Assembly (NCBI GenBank): GCA_963749365.1
Contig: CAVVME010000004.1
Location: 558,001 to 622,000 of the forward strand
Source of the DNA: WHSW01 sp963749365
GTDB lineage: Bacteria; Actinomycetota; Thermoleophilia; Solirubrobacterales; 70-9
Reading direction: 5' to 3'
Length of the DNA: 64,000 bases
The notes under the pieces are model-generated. The model saw only the letters and a list, made by a program, of their open reading frames with translations. It ran no database searches and was not told the DNA's origin. This document shows, one piece after another, positions 17,401 to 26,766 of this stretch (positions are counted from its first letter, which is position 1; each line of letters begins with the position of its first letter). The translations under genes and the position numbers were made by a program.

Positions 17401-18559
17401 GTGCGAATCGGGGTCGTCAGCAAGTGGTTCAACCGCGGCCAACCCGTCGTCGGGCGCCAGACCCGCTCGGCGCTCGAGCAGCTCGGCCATCGGACCTTCG
17501 TCCTCGCGCGGCCGAAGAAGGAGCGCGGACCGCGGCCCGGTGCACTCGATCGCGATGACGTCTGGGACCAGCCCGGGGTGACCGAGGCCTCCGCCTACGA
17601 GATCCCCCTCGGCGAGTACCTCGCCTGGATCGAGGAGAACGCGATCGAGGCCGTCTTCTGCGATCAGAACTACCAGTTCGCCGAGCTCGCCGAGCTGCGA
17701 GGACGAGGCGTGCGGACGATCGGGCGGTTCGTCTGGGAGCACTTCGCGCCCGAGCACGTCGCCGGCGCCCGTGACGCCTTCGAGATCGTCTTCTCCCTCA
17801 CCCGCGCCGAGCAGCAGCGCTACGCCGAGCTCGGTATCGACAGCCCCTACATCCCCTGGGGCTGTCACCCCGAGCTGCTGGCCGTAGCCCGCGACATCCG
17901 TGCCTCGGCTGACCCGCGGGAACCACCGCCCGGCACCTCTCCGCTTCGCGTCCGGGGGGGCCGGGGTTGGAGGAGAGACGGGGATGGTGAGGTATGTCTT
18001 TCCCGGAGGCTTTCTCGGGCACCGCAAGCCGCTCGCACCCGTCCTCGAGGCGTTTCAGGCGACCAACGACCCCCGGCTGCGGCTGCTGATCACGGCGCAG
18101 GTCGAGCGCAAGCAGTTGCGCCCGGCAGAGGCGGCCGCCGAACGCGATCCACGAATCGAGCTGCAGGTCGGAGACCTGCCCACGGACGAGCACCTGCGCC
18201 GGCTGGCGGACTGCGACGTGATCCTTGCACCGGCGCGCTGGGAGGGTCTCGGCCTGCCTCTCTACGAGGCGATCGCGTTCGGGATCCCGGCGATCACAAA
18301 CGACGCGCCGCCGATGAACGAGGCGATCCACGACGGGGTCAACGGGCTTCTGGTCGACTCGCACGAGGCCGGCACGGCGAGGTCGGGGATCACCGCGCTC
18401 GAGCCCGACGTCGGCGCGCTCACCGCGGCGATCGAGCGGCTCGCCGGCGACGACGAGCGATCCGAGCTCGGCGCCGGCGCGATCCGGGTACGCGATCGCG
18501 AGCGGCGCTGGGACGAGACGGTGCGCGGCCTCGGCGAGCTCCTGGGCGCGAACGGGTAG
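17401..18559 (+). pseudogene. Glycosyltransferase, GT4-like (paralogue 3 of 3), frameshifted
   Basis: The N-terminal half (VRIGVVSKWFNRGQPVVGRQ ... to PPPGTS) reads in one frame from GTG 17401; the C-terminal half (MVRYVFPGGFLGHRKPLAP ... ARWEGLGLPLYEAIAFG, AITNDAPPMNEAI) continues in the +1-shifted frame to the TAG at 18559. The switch lies at the palindromic element (17931-17965), where this copy has CACCTCTCCGC against CACCTCCTCCGC in glycosyltransferase 1 and a longer G-run. Both halves keep all motifs, so either the break is recent, or it is a sequencing error in a GC-rich hairpin. If real, the upstream frame would give an abnormal 387-residue protein. Confidence 0.75.
17929..17965 (+). 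repeat. Palindromic repeat element, copy in glycosyltransferase 3
   Basis: Core CTCCGCTTCGCGTCC at 17939-17953, followed by a run of seven G and CCGGGG. Relative to the copy at 4045 it has lost one C before the core and is altered after it. The reading frame of the host gene changes here. Confidence 0.65.
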
Positions 18560-18574
18560 CTTGAACGGCCGCGG

Positions 18575-19573
18575 ATGAGCGTTCTCGATCAGATCGACCG
18601 TTACCGCCAGCGGGCTCGGATCATCCTCGCCGGGCGGCGGCTGCGTGGGCGCACGCCGGAGCCGCCTCCCGCTCCGTTCGTCTGCGGCGTCACCCGATCG
18701 GGGACGACGCTGCTGCGGCTGATGCTCGACTCTCATCCCGAGGTCGCGATCCCCGGCGAGACCCACTGGGTGCCGAAGCTGATCAAGGCCTTCGAGCGCT
18801 CGCCGCGGACCCCCGAGGAGGCCGCCAACCTGGCGATCGACCACAAGCGCTGGGGGGACTTCCACCTCGACGCAGCCGAGCTCCGGGCGCGGATCGCCGC
18901 GCTCGACCCGCTCACCGCAGCCGACGCGATCCGCGCCTTCTACATGCTCTACGTCGAGCGCGAGGGGAAGCGGCGCTACGGGGACAAGACGCCGGGGTAC
19001 GTGCAGGAGATGCGGCGGATCCAGAGGGTTCTGCCCGAGGCGCGCTTCCTCCACATCATTCGCGACGGTCGCGACGTCTCACTCTCCCACCTGCGGATGA
19101 ACTGGGGTCCCGAGACGTACGAGCAGTCGGCGCGCCTGTGGCGGAACCGGATCCGCAAGGCGCGCAAGATGGCGCCTTCGATCGAGCACTACAACGAGGT
19201 CCGCTTCGAGGAGCTGATCGCCGACACCGAGGGCGTCCTGCGCCGGGTCTGCGAGTTCATCGAGCTCGACTTCGACCCGGTGATGCTCGACTACCACGAG
19301 CGCGCCTCCGAGCGCCTGGCCGAGAAGGCACGGGAGCTGCCGCGCAAGAACCGGCCCCCGCAGCCCGCCGCAGCGCGGCTGGACAGCCACCGGCTCGCCA
19401 ACGAGCCCCCACGCTCGGACCGGGTCGGGATGTGGCGCGAGCGGATGACGCCGGAGGAGGTCGCCGAGTACGAGTCCGTCGCCGGCGACATGCTGGTCGA
19501 GCTCGGCTATCAGCTCGCCAGCGAGGAGGGCGAGCGTCGGGCGCGGGAGAAGTCCGCCGTCGCCCCCGGCTAG
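18575..19573 (+). CDS. Sulfotransferase (paralogue 5)
   Basis: A 332-residue protein (MSVLDQIDRYRQRARIILAGRRLRG) with GVTRSGTTLLRLMLDSHPEV, RYGDKTPGYVQEM and LHIIRDGRDVSLS as the PAPS-binding and catalytic segments. N-terminal residues 1-30 are basic and not shared with paralogues 2 and 4, but resemble the start of paralogue 3. The last gene of the co-directional sulfotransferase/glycosyltransferase run, 15 bp after glycosyltransferase 3. Confidence 0.88.
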   Translation: MSVLDQIDRYRQRARIILAGRRLRGRTPEPPPAPFVCGVTRSGTTLLRLMLDSHPEVAIPGETHWVPKLIKAFERSPRTPEEAANLAIDHKRWGDFHLDAAELRARIAALDPLTAADAIRAFYMLYVEREGKRRYGDKTPGYVQEMRRIQRVLPEARFLHIIRDGRDVSLSHLRMNWGPETYEQSARLWRNRIRKARKMAPSIEHYNEVRFEELIADTEGVLRRVCEFIELDFDPVMLDYHERASERLAEKARELPRKNRPPQPAAARLDSHRLANEPPRSDRVGMWRERMTPEEVAEYESVAGDMLVELGYQLASEEGERRAREKSAVAPG

Positions 19574-19592
19574 CTCCGGCTGCGCCGCAGGT

Positions 19593-20777
19593 TCAGGTCC
19601 CGGGCGTGTAGCGGGCGAGCGCCAGCCCGGACGACACCCCGAGCTCGATCCGTTGCGAGCGCTTCACCCGCTCGTCGACGAGCAGCGGCTTCGCCGACCC
19701 GACGAGATTCAGGTACAGGGTCGCCGGCAGGCCCGAGCTGTCGACGGCGTCCTTGGTGATCCGGATCGCACCGGCCTTGACGCTCGTGCACGGGGAGGCG
19801 AAGCCGCTCGGACCCTGGGTGCAGTTGAACCCGTTGGCCTCGGTGGCGTCACCACGGAGCGCCACCGCGCTGCGGGCCAGCCCGCTGGGATCGGTCGCTG
19901 TCGGGGTCTCGGCGAGGATCACCCGCGAGGAGATGAAGGTGTTGAACGGCAGCTGTCCGATCGTCGCCGTGTAGCCGCCGTCGAAGGCGAGCACCTCGCC
20001 CTTGGCCGGCGCGGCGACCGGGAGCGAGTGGACGACGCGGCGCTTGACCTTCTTGCCCTCGGTCAGCGGCAGCGCGTCGCTGACCAGCTCGAGGGTCGAC
20101 TGGCCGGCCGGTGGCGGGACCTCGCCGCGCGCTTGAACCACGTTCAGCCTGCCCTTGTCGCCCTTCACCCCGCCATCGGGCAGGTCGGCGCCGAGGACGA
20201 CCCGGTTGCCGCGGCTGGCATTGCGGTTCGACGCCCCGAGCAGCATGTTCACGTAGCAGGCGTTGGCCGGGCAGGGAAGGGCGTCGGGGTCGGCGACCGC
20301 CGTCTCGAGGTTGGGAAAGGCGAGCGTGCAGTGGTGGTTGCGGTTCGGCCGGCGCTGCTTGCAGAGGGCCTGCTCGGGCTCGGAGAGCGGGATCGATTCG
20401 GCGCCGGGCTCAGGCGCGGCGGCGAGCACGATCCGTGCGGACACGGTCGGGTTGAACTCGTAACGGCGCCCGACGCAACGCGGACCGCGGGCGACGCACG
20501 TGGTCGAGACCTGGACCTCGCCACTGACCCGCATTCGGTCGCCCGCCTCGATCCGCTTCAGCTCCTCGGGCCCGAGCGACATCACCACCCGCTCCTTGAG
20601 CCCGGGCGCGGTGGCAATCGAGACGCTCTGGACCAGCTCGGAGTCGTTGCCGGTGCTGGCGAGCTCGGCCTTCGGCGGCTCCTCCGAGCTGCCGGCGCCG
20701 GCGCCGGCGGGCGCGATCAGCGCCGTGAGCAGCGCCAGGGCCGCCACAGTGCCGCGGGTTCGGATCGAGGTCGCCAT
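19593..20777 (-). CDS. Secreted protein of unknown function
   Basis: I do not recognise the family. The start chosen, ATG 20777, gives 394 residues with an N-terminal signal peptide (basic MATSIRTRG, hydrophobic VAALALLTALIAPAGA). The open frame upstream overlaps the purL start and was rejected. The mature protein is soluble, beta-rich in appearance, contains paired cysteines (CVARGPRC, CKQRRPNRNHHC, CPANAC, CTQGPSGFASPC) likely to form disulfides outside the cell, and has no enzymatic motif I can see. It is convergent with the sulfotransferase upstream and divergent from purL. Confidence 0.75.
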   Translation of the reverse strand: MATSIRTRGTVAALALLTALIAPAGAGAGSSEEPPKAELASTGNDSELVQSVSIATAPGLKERVVMSLGPEELKRIEAGDRMRVSGEVQVSTTCVARGPRCVGRRYEFNPTVSARIVLAAAPEPGAESIPLSEPEQALCKQRRPNRNHHCTLAFPNLETAVADPDALPCPANACYVNMLLGASNRNASRGNRVVLGADLPDGGVKGDKGRLNVVQARGEVPPPAGQSTLELVSDALPLTEGKKVKRRVVHSLPVAAPAKGEVLAFDGGYTATIGQLPFNTFISSRVILAETPTATDPSGLARSAVALRGDATEANGFNCTQGPSGFASPCTSVKAGAIRITKDAVDSSGLPATLYLNLVGSAKPLLVDERVKRSQRIELGVSSGLALARYTPGT

Positions 20778-20865
20778 CGGAGGATCACAACACGCCCGCG
20801 GCGTCGGAGCAGCGGTCGCCACGCCGGCCTGAACGGCGACATGCAGAGACGCGATACTGCGCGCC

Positions 20866-23160
20866 TTGACCGTCTCCGACGCCAGGCACCGCGAGCTCGG
20901 CCTCACCGACGCCGAGTTCGAGCTGATCGTCGAGAAGCTCGGGCGCGAGCCCAACGACGTCGAGCTGGCGATGTTCAGCCTGCTCTGGTCCGAGCATTGC
21001 GCCTACAAGCACTCCCGCAAGCTGCTGCGCCGCCTGCCCACCGATGGGCCCCGGGTGCTGATGGGACCGGGCGAGAACGCCGGCGCGGTCGCGGTCGGCA
21101 GCGATTGGGCGGTCGCCTTCAAGGTCGAGTCGCACAACCATCCGAGCGCTGTCGAGCCGTTCCAGGGCGCCGCAACGGGGGTCGGCGGGATCCTTCGCGA
21201 CGTGTTCGCGCTCGGCGCGCGGCCGATCGCGGTGCTCGACTCGCTGCGCTTCGGCGAGCTCGACTCCGAGCGCTCGCGCTATCTGTTCGACCACGTGGTC
21301 GCCGGGATCGGTCACTACGGCAACTCGATCGGGGTCCCGACGGTGGGCGGCGAGGTCTACTTCGAGGCTCCCTATGAGCAGAACTGCCTCGTCAACGCGA
21401 TGTGCGTCGGGCTCGCGCGCCGCGAGCGCATGGTCAGAGCGGCGGCGGCCGGGCCCGGCAACGCCGTCGTCCTGATCGGCGCCTCGACCGGGCGCGACGG
21501 GATCGGCGGCGCCTCGGTGCTCGCCTCGGCCGAGCTCGAGGAGGGCGATGACTCGAAACGGCCCTCGGTCCAGATCGGCGACCCATTCGAGGAGGCGAAG
21601 CTGCTCGAGTGCTGTCTCTGCCTGCTCGAGTCCGGGCTGCTGGTGTCACTGCAGGACCTCGGGGCCGCCGGGCTCACCTCCTCGGCGGCCGAGATGGCGT
21701 CGAGCGGCGAGGTCGGGATCGACGTCGACGTCGCCCGGGTCCCGCTGCGCGAGCAGGGGATGGAGCCGTTCGAGATCATGGTCTCGGAGTCCCAGGAGCG
21801 GATGCTGGCGGTGGTCGAGCAGGCTCGCGTGGACGAGGTGCTCGCCGTCTGCGAGCGCTGGGAGACCGGCGCCGCGGTGGTCGGCGAGGTGACGTCGAGC
21901 AGGGACTTCCGCGTGCTTCGCGACGGAGAGGTGGTCGGCGAGATGCCGGTTGCCGCGCTGGTCGACGAGTGCCCGCTCTACGACCTCGAGCCGGCCGAGC
22001 CGGACGGCTGGCTATATGGCAACGAACCAACCTTCTCGGCCGCACTGGACGGAGTGCGGCCCTCAGTTGACCCGGTCGCCCCCGGACGAATCCCGGCTGC
22101 GCCGGGATCACCGGTCGCTGACGCTCCCTGGGAGGAGGCGAGCGGAACGTTGCTTGTTCTGCTGGCGTCACCGAGCATCGCCAGCAAGCGCTGGGCGTTC
22201 GAGCAGTACGACTCGATCGTGCTCTCGCACACGATTCGACGCCCCGGGACCAGCGACGCCGCGGTCCTGCACCTTCCCGAGGCCGGGGCGACGATCGCGG
22301 TCGCGATCGACGGCAACGGGCGCCGGGTCGCCTGCGACCCGTATGCGGGCACGGTCGAAGCGGTGCTCGAGTGCGCGCAGAACCTCGCCTGCGCGGGCGC
22401 CCAGCCGCTCGGCCTCACCAACTGCCTCAACTTCGGCAATCCCGAGCGGCCGGCGGTCGCCTGGCAGCTCGACCGCGCGACCCGGGGACTGGCGGACGCC
22501 TGCGTGGCGCTCGCGGTGCCGGTGGTCGGCGGCAACGTCTCGCTCTACAACGAGACCGACGCCGGGCCGATCTACCCGACCCCGGTGGTCGGGATGGTCG
22601 GCGAGCTGCCCGACCCGCGGCGCGCGGGAGGGCTGGCGCTCGCCGACGGCGACGCGATCGCCGTCTGCGGTCCGTTCGCGCCCTCGCCGGCGGGCTCGGA
22701 GCTGACCAAGCTGCGGGGCGAGCTCGGTCCCGGGCTTCCGGCTCCGGCGATCGCAGAGGTCCGGGCGGCGATCGACGCGGTGCGCGAGGCGGTGCGGGCG
22801 GGCAGGGTTCGCGCCGCCCATGACATCAGCGACGGCGGGCTTGGGTGCGCGGTGGCGGAGATGGCGATCGCGGGCGGCGTCGGGATCGAGGCCGACCTCG
22901 ACGAGCTGATCGAGGCTCGCGGCTGCTCCGCGGAGACGGCGCTGTTCGGCGAGGGAGCCGGGGGCTTCGTGCTGGCCGGCGAGCGGGCCCAGCTCGAGGC
23001 TCTGCGGGGCGAGGGCATCGGCGTATTCGTGGTCGGCGCCTGCGCGGGTGACCGGGTCAGGATCTCGGCGGCAGACGCCGAGGTCGATCTTCCGCTCGCC
23101 GCCGTCACCGCCGCCTGGGGCTCACTCGACGAGCGCGCCGAGGCGGTCACGGCGGTCTGA
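20866..23160 (+). CDS. purL: FGAM synthetase, synthetase subunit (small PurL)
   Basis: A 764-residue protein from a TTG start. It is the short PurL that works with PurS and PurQ. Motifs include LWSEHCAYKHS, FKVESHNHPSAVEPFQGAATGVGGILRD (ATP/FGAR site) and HDISDGGLGCAVAEMA. A Pro/Ala-rich insert (about residues 404-425) separates the two halves and is encoded by a hairpin-bearing stretch at about 22078-22140. Converts FGAR to FGAM using ATP and glutamine-derived ammonia. It is separated from purSQ by about 7.6 kb, unusual for these partners. Confidence 0.96.
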   Translation: MTVSDARHRELGLTDAEFELIVEKLGREPNDVELAMFSLLWSEHCAYKHSRKLLRRLPTDGPRVLMGPGENAGAVAVGSDWAVAFKVESHNHPSAVEPFQGAATGVGGILRDVFALGARPIAVLDSLRFGELDSERSRYLFDHVVAGIGHYGNSIGVPTVGGEVYFEAPYEQNCLVNAMCVGLARRERMVRAAAAGPGNAVVLIGASTGRDGIGGASVLASAELEEGDDSKRPSVQIGDPFEEAKLLECCLCLLESGLLVSLQDLGAAGLTSSAAEMASSGEVGIDVDVARVPLREQGMEPFEIMVSESQERMLAVVEQARVDEVLAVCERWETGAAVVGEVTSSRDFRVLRDGEVVGEMPVAALVDECPLYDLEPAEPDGWLYGNEPTFSAALDGVRPSVDPVAPGRIPAAPGSPVADAPWEEASGTLLVLLASPSIASKRWAFEQYDSIVLSHTIRRPGTSDAAVLHLPEAGATIAVAIDGNGRRVACDPYAGTVEAVLECAQNLACAGAQPLGLTNCLNFGNPERPAVAWQLDRATRGLADACVALAVPVVGGNVSLYNETDAGPIYPTPVVGMVGELPDPRRAGGLALADGDAIAVCGPFAPSPAGSELTKLRGELGPGLPAPAIAEVRAAIDAVREAVRAGRVRAAHDISDGGLGCAVAEMAIAGGVGIEADLDELIEARGCSAETALFGEGAGGFVLAGERAQLEALRGEGIGVFVVGACAGDRVRISAADAEVDLPLAAVTAAWGSLDERAEAVTAV

Positions 23161-23289
23161 TCCGCCACACGCCTGCGCGACGATCGGCACACGGGCGCTC
23201 GATTTGGCACAGCCGGATCCGGGGTCGTTGGTAGCCTCTTCCTGCAGGCGGCCCGCCTGCGCCGACCCAGCCTCCGGGGGCTCGATCCG

Positions 23290-24738
23290 TTGATCAGTGA
23301 GACCGAGCGGCCGATCCACGACCGTGACGGACCGCGCGACGAGTGCGGCGTATTCGGCGTCCACGCGCCGGGTCGCGACCCTGCCCGCCTCGCCTATTTC
23401 GCCCTCTACGCGCTCCAGCACAGGGGGCAGGAGTCGGCGGGGATCGCGACCTGCGAGGGCGGCCACATCACCACCCTGCGCGATACCGGACTCGTCTCCC
23501 AGGTCTTCGACGAGGGCAAGCTGCAGGCGCTCGAGGGCGACATGGCGATCGGCCACGTGCGCTACTCGACCACCGGCGGCGGCTCGTGGGAGAACTCACA
23601 GCCGGTCTGGCGCGATGACGGGCGCGAGGTCGCGCTCGCCCACAACGGCAACCTGACCAACGCGGTCGAGCTCTACAACGAGCTGCGCGAGCGCGGGATC
23701 AACTTCCGCGGCACCTCGGACTCGGAGATCATCGCCGCGCTGCTCTCGATCGAGGAGGCGCGACCGATCGAGAGTGCGGTCGCCGAGGTGATGCCGCGCC
23801 TGCAGGGCGCCTACTCGACCGTGGTGATGACGAAGCGGGCCGTGGTCGCGTTCCGCGATCCGCACGGCGTTCGGCCGCTGTCGCTCGGGCGGCTCGGCGA
23901 CCGTTGGTGCGTCGCCTCGGAGAGCTGCGCCTTCGACATCATCGGGGCCGAGACGGTGCGCGAGGTCCACCCCGGCGAGGCGGTCTCGCTGACCGCCGAC
24001 GGGCTCGAGACCCGCCAGGTGGTGCGCTCCACCCGCCAGGCGCACTGCGTCTTCGAGCAGATCTACTTCTCGCGTCCCGACTCGCGGCTCGAGGGCAGAG
24101 TGCTGCAGGAGGTGCGCGGCCGGATGGGCGAGATCCTCGCCCGCGAGGCCCCCGTCAATGCCGACCTGGTGATCTCGGTCCCCGACTCTGGCAACGCGGC
24201 TGCGAACGGGTTCGCCCGCGAGTCGGGGCTGCCCAAGGACGACGGGCTGATCAAGAACCGCTACGTCGCCCGGACGTTCATCCAGCCGGGCCAGGAGCTG
24301 CGCAAGCACGGGCTGCGGATGAAGTTCAACCCGCTGCCCGAGATCGTCTCGGGCAAGCGCCTGGTCGTGGTCGACGACTCGATCGTCCGCGGGAACACAA
24401 CTCGCCAGATCATCGGCATGCTGCGCGACGCGGGAGCACTCGAGGTCCACCTGCGGATCTCCGCTCCCCCGATCCGCCATCCCTGCCATTACGGGGTCGA
24501 CATGTCGACCCGCGAGGAGATGATCGCCCACGGGCGGACGATCGACGAGGTCGCCGACGAGATCGGCGCCGACTCGCTCGCCTACCTGTCGATCGACGGT
24601 GTCTACGAAGCCGTGGGGACGCCGCGCAACGTCCACTGCGACGCCTGCTTCACCGGCGACTATCCGCTCGGCGACAGCGACGGGGCGAACGGCAAGTTCG
24701 CGCTCGAGCAGCTTCCCGTGGTCCAGGGCGCGGCCTGA
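23290..24738 (+). CDS. purF: Amidophosphoribosyltransferase
   Basis: A 482-residue protein from a TTG start. Residues 1-18 are a propeptide; Cys19 in DECGVFGV would become the N-terminal nucleophile after self-cleavage. The glutaminase domain has LQHRGQESAGI and VRYSTTGG; the PRTase domain has VVVDDSIVRGNTTRQI. Cysteines in HPCHYGVDM and HCDACFTG fit the Bacillus-type enzyme that carries a 4Fe-4S cluster. It makes phosphoribosylamine from PRPP, the committed step of the pathway. Its stop overlaps the likely recQ start. Confidence 0.96.
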   Translation: MISETERPIHDRDGPRDECGVFGVHAPGRDPARLAYFALYALQHRGQESAGIATCEGGHITTLRDTGLVSQVFDEGKLQALEGDMAIGHVRYSTTGGGSWENSQPVWRDDGREVALAHNGNLTNAVELYNELRERGINFRGTSDSEIIAALLSIEEARPIESAVAEVMPRLQGAYSTVVMTKRAVVAFRDPHGVRPLSLGRLGDRWCVASESCAFDIIGAETVREVHPGEAVSLTADGLETRQVVRSTRQAHCVFEQIYFSRPDSRLEGRVLQEVRGRMGEILAREAPVNADLVISVPDSGNAAANGFARESGLPKDDGLIKNRYVARTFIQPGQELRKHGLRMKFNPLPEIVSGKRLVVVDDSIVRGNTTRQIIGMLRDAGALEVHLRISAPPIRHPCHYGVDMSTREEMIAHGRTIDEVADEIGADSLAYLSIDGVYEAVGTPRNVHCDACFTGDYPLGDSDGANGKFALEQLPVVQGAA

Positions 24739-26291
24739 ACGCGGACCTGACAGCGGCCCTCGGGCATCACTTCGGCCACCCGCGGTTCCGGCCCGGCCAG
24801 CTCGAGGCGGTCGAGGCGGCGGTCGCGGGGCGCGACCTGCTGCTGGTGATGCCGACCGGCGCCGGCAAGTCGATCTGCTACCAGCTGCCGGCCCTGATCT
24901 CCACTCGGCTGACGATCGTCGTCTCGCCCCTGGTCTCCCTGATGCAGGACCAGGTCGACAACGTCGGTGGGCAGGCGGCGCTCGTCAATGCCCAGCGCGA
25001 TCCCGGGCAGAACCGGTCGGCGCTCGAGCGGGCGCTGGCGGGAGAGGTCCGGATGCTGTACGTCGCCCCGGAGCGGTTCGCGACCCCCGGCTTCCTCGAC
25101 CGCCTGCGCGGAGCGGACGTCGGGTTGTTCGTGGTCGACGAAGCCCACTGCGTGAGCCAGTGGGGGCACGATTTCCGGCCCGACTACTTTCGCCTCGGCG
25201 ACGTCGCCCGGGCGCTCGGAGCGGGGTCGATCTTCGGCGCCACGGCGACCGCGACACCCCGCGTGGCGCTCGACATCGGCCGCCGCCTCGGGCTTGCCGA
25301 CCCGGTTCGGATCACGACCGGGTTCGACCGCCCGAACCTCTCCTACGACGTCGTCCCGGTCGCCTCCGCGCGGGCGAAGGAACGAGCGACCCTGGCGCTG
25401 CTCAGCGAGCCCGGCGCCCTGCCGGCGATCGTCTACGCCGGCACCCGGCGCAAGACCGACGAGACCGCCGCCCGCCTCTCGCGGGCACTCGACCTCCGCG
25501 TCCCGGCCTATCACGCCGGGATGGAGCGAGAGCCCCGGGCGGCTGCTCAGCGCGCCTTCATGTCCGGTGAGTCCCCGGTCGTGGTCGCGACCAATGCATT
25601 CGGGATGGGGGTGGACAAGCCCGACGTGCGGACGGTGGTCCACGAGACCGTACCCGCCTCGCTCGAGGCCTACTACCAGGAGGCGGGGCGGGCAGGGCGG
25701 GACGGGCGCGACTCGCGCTGCGTGCTGCTGGCGGAGAAGCGCGACAAGGGCCTGCACGTCTTCTTCATCAACCAGGTCGACGACCCCGAGGCCAAGCGCC
25801 ACCGCTGGCGCCAGTACCGCGAGATCTGGGGCTTCGTCGAGGGCGGGCGCTGCCGGCGCGAGTCGCTGTTGCGCCATTTCGGCGATCGGAGCGATCCCGA
25901 GGCGGCGGGGAGATGCTGCGACGTGTGCGATGGCCCCTCGCCACTCGTCGCTCGTCGCTCGTCGGTCGAGGTCGAACCCGAACGGCCGGCGGCGAACGGC
26001 GAGCGGCGAGCGGCGAGCGACGACCGCCCCTCCGTCGAGCAGGCGATCCTGCGGGTGGTGCGCGAGGCGAGTCCATCGATCGGCCGCACCCGGGCGGTCG
26101 AGATCCTGCGCGGCGGGCGCAGCAAGGTCGTCCTCCGGCACGGCTACGACGAGCTCCCGGGCTACGGCGTGTACGACGACTGGCGGGCGGATGAGCTGCT
26201 GCGCGAGGTCGATGCGCTGCTGGACGGTGGCGTCCTGCGCTCGACTGGGGGCCGGTTCCCGAAGCTGGTCGCGACCGAGCGCGCCGCCTAA
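24735..26291 (+). CDS. recQ: RecQ-family DNA helicase
   Basis: About 518 residues. Walker A is MPTGAGKSICYQLP; motif II is VVDEAHCVSQWGHDFRPDY; motif VI is YYQEAGRAGRDG. A zinc-binding RecQ-C region follows (CRRESLLRHF...CCDVCDG), then a low-complexity linker made by GCGGCGAGC repeats and a winged-helix-like end; there is no HRDC domain. No ATG, GTG or TTG occurs in frame near the N-terminus; the best start is CTG 24735, which forms a CTGA overlap with the purF stop. It unwinds 3'-tailed DNA in repair and fork restart. Confidence 0.88.
   Translation: MNADLTAALGHHFGHPRFRPGQLEAVEAAVAGRDLLLVMPTGAGKSICYQLPALISTRLTIVVSPLVSLMQDQVDNVGGQAALVNAQRDPGQNRSALERALAGEVRMLYVAPERFATPGFLDRLRGADVGLFVVDEAHCVSQWGHDFRPDYFRLGDVARALGAGSIFGATATATPRVALDIGRRLGLADPVRITTGFDRPNLSYDVVPVASARAKERATLALLSEPGALPAIVYAGTRRKTDETAARLSRALDLRVPAYHAGMEREPRAAAQRAFMSGESPVVVATNAFGMGVDKPDVRTVVHETVPASLEAYYQEAGRAGRDGRDSRCVLLAEKRDKGLHVFFINQVDDPEAKRHRWRQYREIWGFVEGGRCRRESLLRHFGDRSDPEAAGRCCDVCDGPSPLVARRSSVEVEPERPAANGERRAASDDRPSVEQAILRVVREASPSIGRTRAVEILRGGRSKVVLRHGYDELPGYGVYDDWRADELLREVDALLDGGVLRSTGGRFPKLVATERAA
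25946..26025. repeat. GCGGCGAGC-type repeat hairpin inside recQ
   Basis: TCGTCGCTCGTCGCTCG on the left (25946-25962) is complementary to the tandem GAGCGGCGAGCGGCGAGC and GACGA on the right (about 25998-26025). It encodes an Arg/Ala/Ser-rich linker (ERRAAS). A tandem run of the same unit, encoding GERRAASGE, is in the second E2 gene (49251-49276). Confidence 0.6.
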
Positions 26292-26716
26292 CCGTCGCTT
26301 CCCAGCCGGACGCCTCCGTCCGCGGTCAGCGTCCAGTGCGGGTTGTGGGCAACCTCCCAGGGATGGCCGTCGGGATCGATGAAGACGGAGCTGTAACCAC
26401 CCCAGAAGGTCGGCGCCGGCTCGCGGCCGATCCGGGCGCCCGCCGCCCGGGCCTCCTCGGTCACCGCGTCGACCTCCTCCGGCGTGCCGAGGTTGAGCGC
26501 CAGCGTGGCGCCGCCCCAGCCGCCCGTGTCCTCGACGCAGCTGTCGGCCGCTAGCCGGACGCGGTCCCAGAGCGCCAGGACCATGTCACCGGCAGCGAAG
26601 AAGCAGACGTCGTCATCAGGCTCCGCCCCGGTCCGCCAACCGAGCGCTTCGTAGAACCGGCGGGCACGCGGGAGGTCGGAGACGCCGAGGGTGATCACGC
26701 TGACCCGCTGTCGCAT
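26288..26716 (-). CDS. VOC-family (glyoxalase-fold) protein
   Basis: A 142-residue protein with a single vicinal-oxygen-chelate unit: VSVITLGVSDLPRARRFYEALGW, VCFFAAGDMVLALWD, LALNLGTPEEVDAVTEEA, FIDPDGHPWEVAHNP. Family members bind a divalent metal and act as glyoxalases, dioxygenases or resistance proteins; substrate cannot be assigned. It is convergent with recQ, overlapping its end by 4 bp, and divergent from purN. Confidence 0.85.
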   Translation of the reverse strand: MRQRVSVITLGVSDLPRARRFYEALGWRTGAEPDDDVCFFAAGDMVLALWDRVRLAADSCVEDTGGWGGATLALNLGTPEEVDAVTEEARAAGARIGREPAPTFWGGYSSVFIDPDGHPWEVAHNPHWTLTADGGVRLGSDG

Positions 26717-26766
26717 GCGCGCAGTCTGACACCCGGCGGCGTCCGGACGATCTAGGGTGGCGCCCG

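Noticed and set aside
22078..22140. A sixth copy of the GGACGCGAAGCGGAG element in the purL linker
   Set aside because: Only the start (CCCGGACGA) and the right flank match; the core is replaced by a different hairpin (ATCCCGGC-tgc-GCCGGGAT), so it is mentioned as a related region and not counted.
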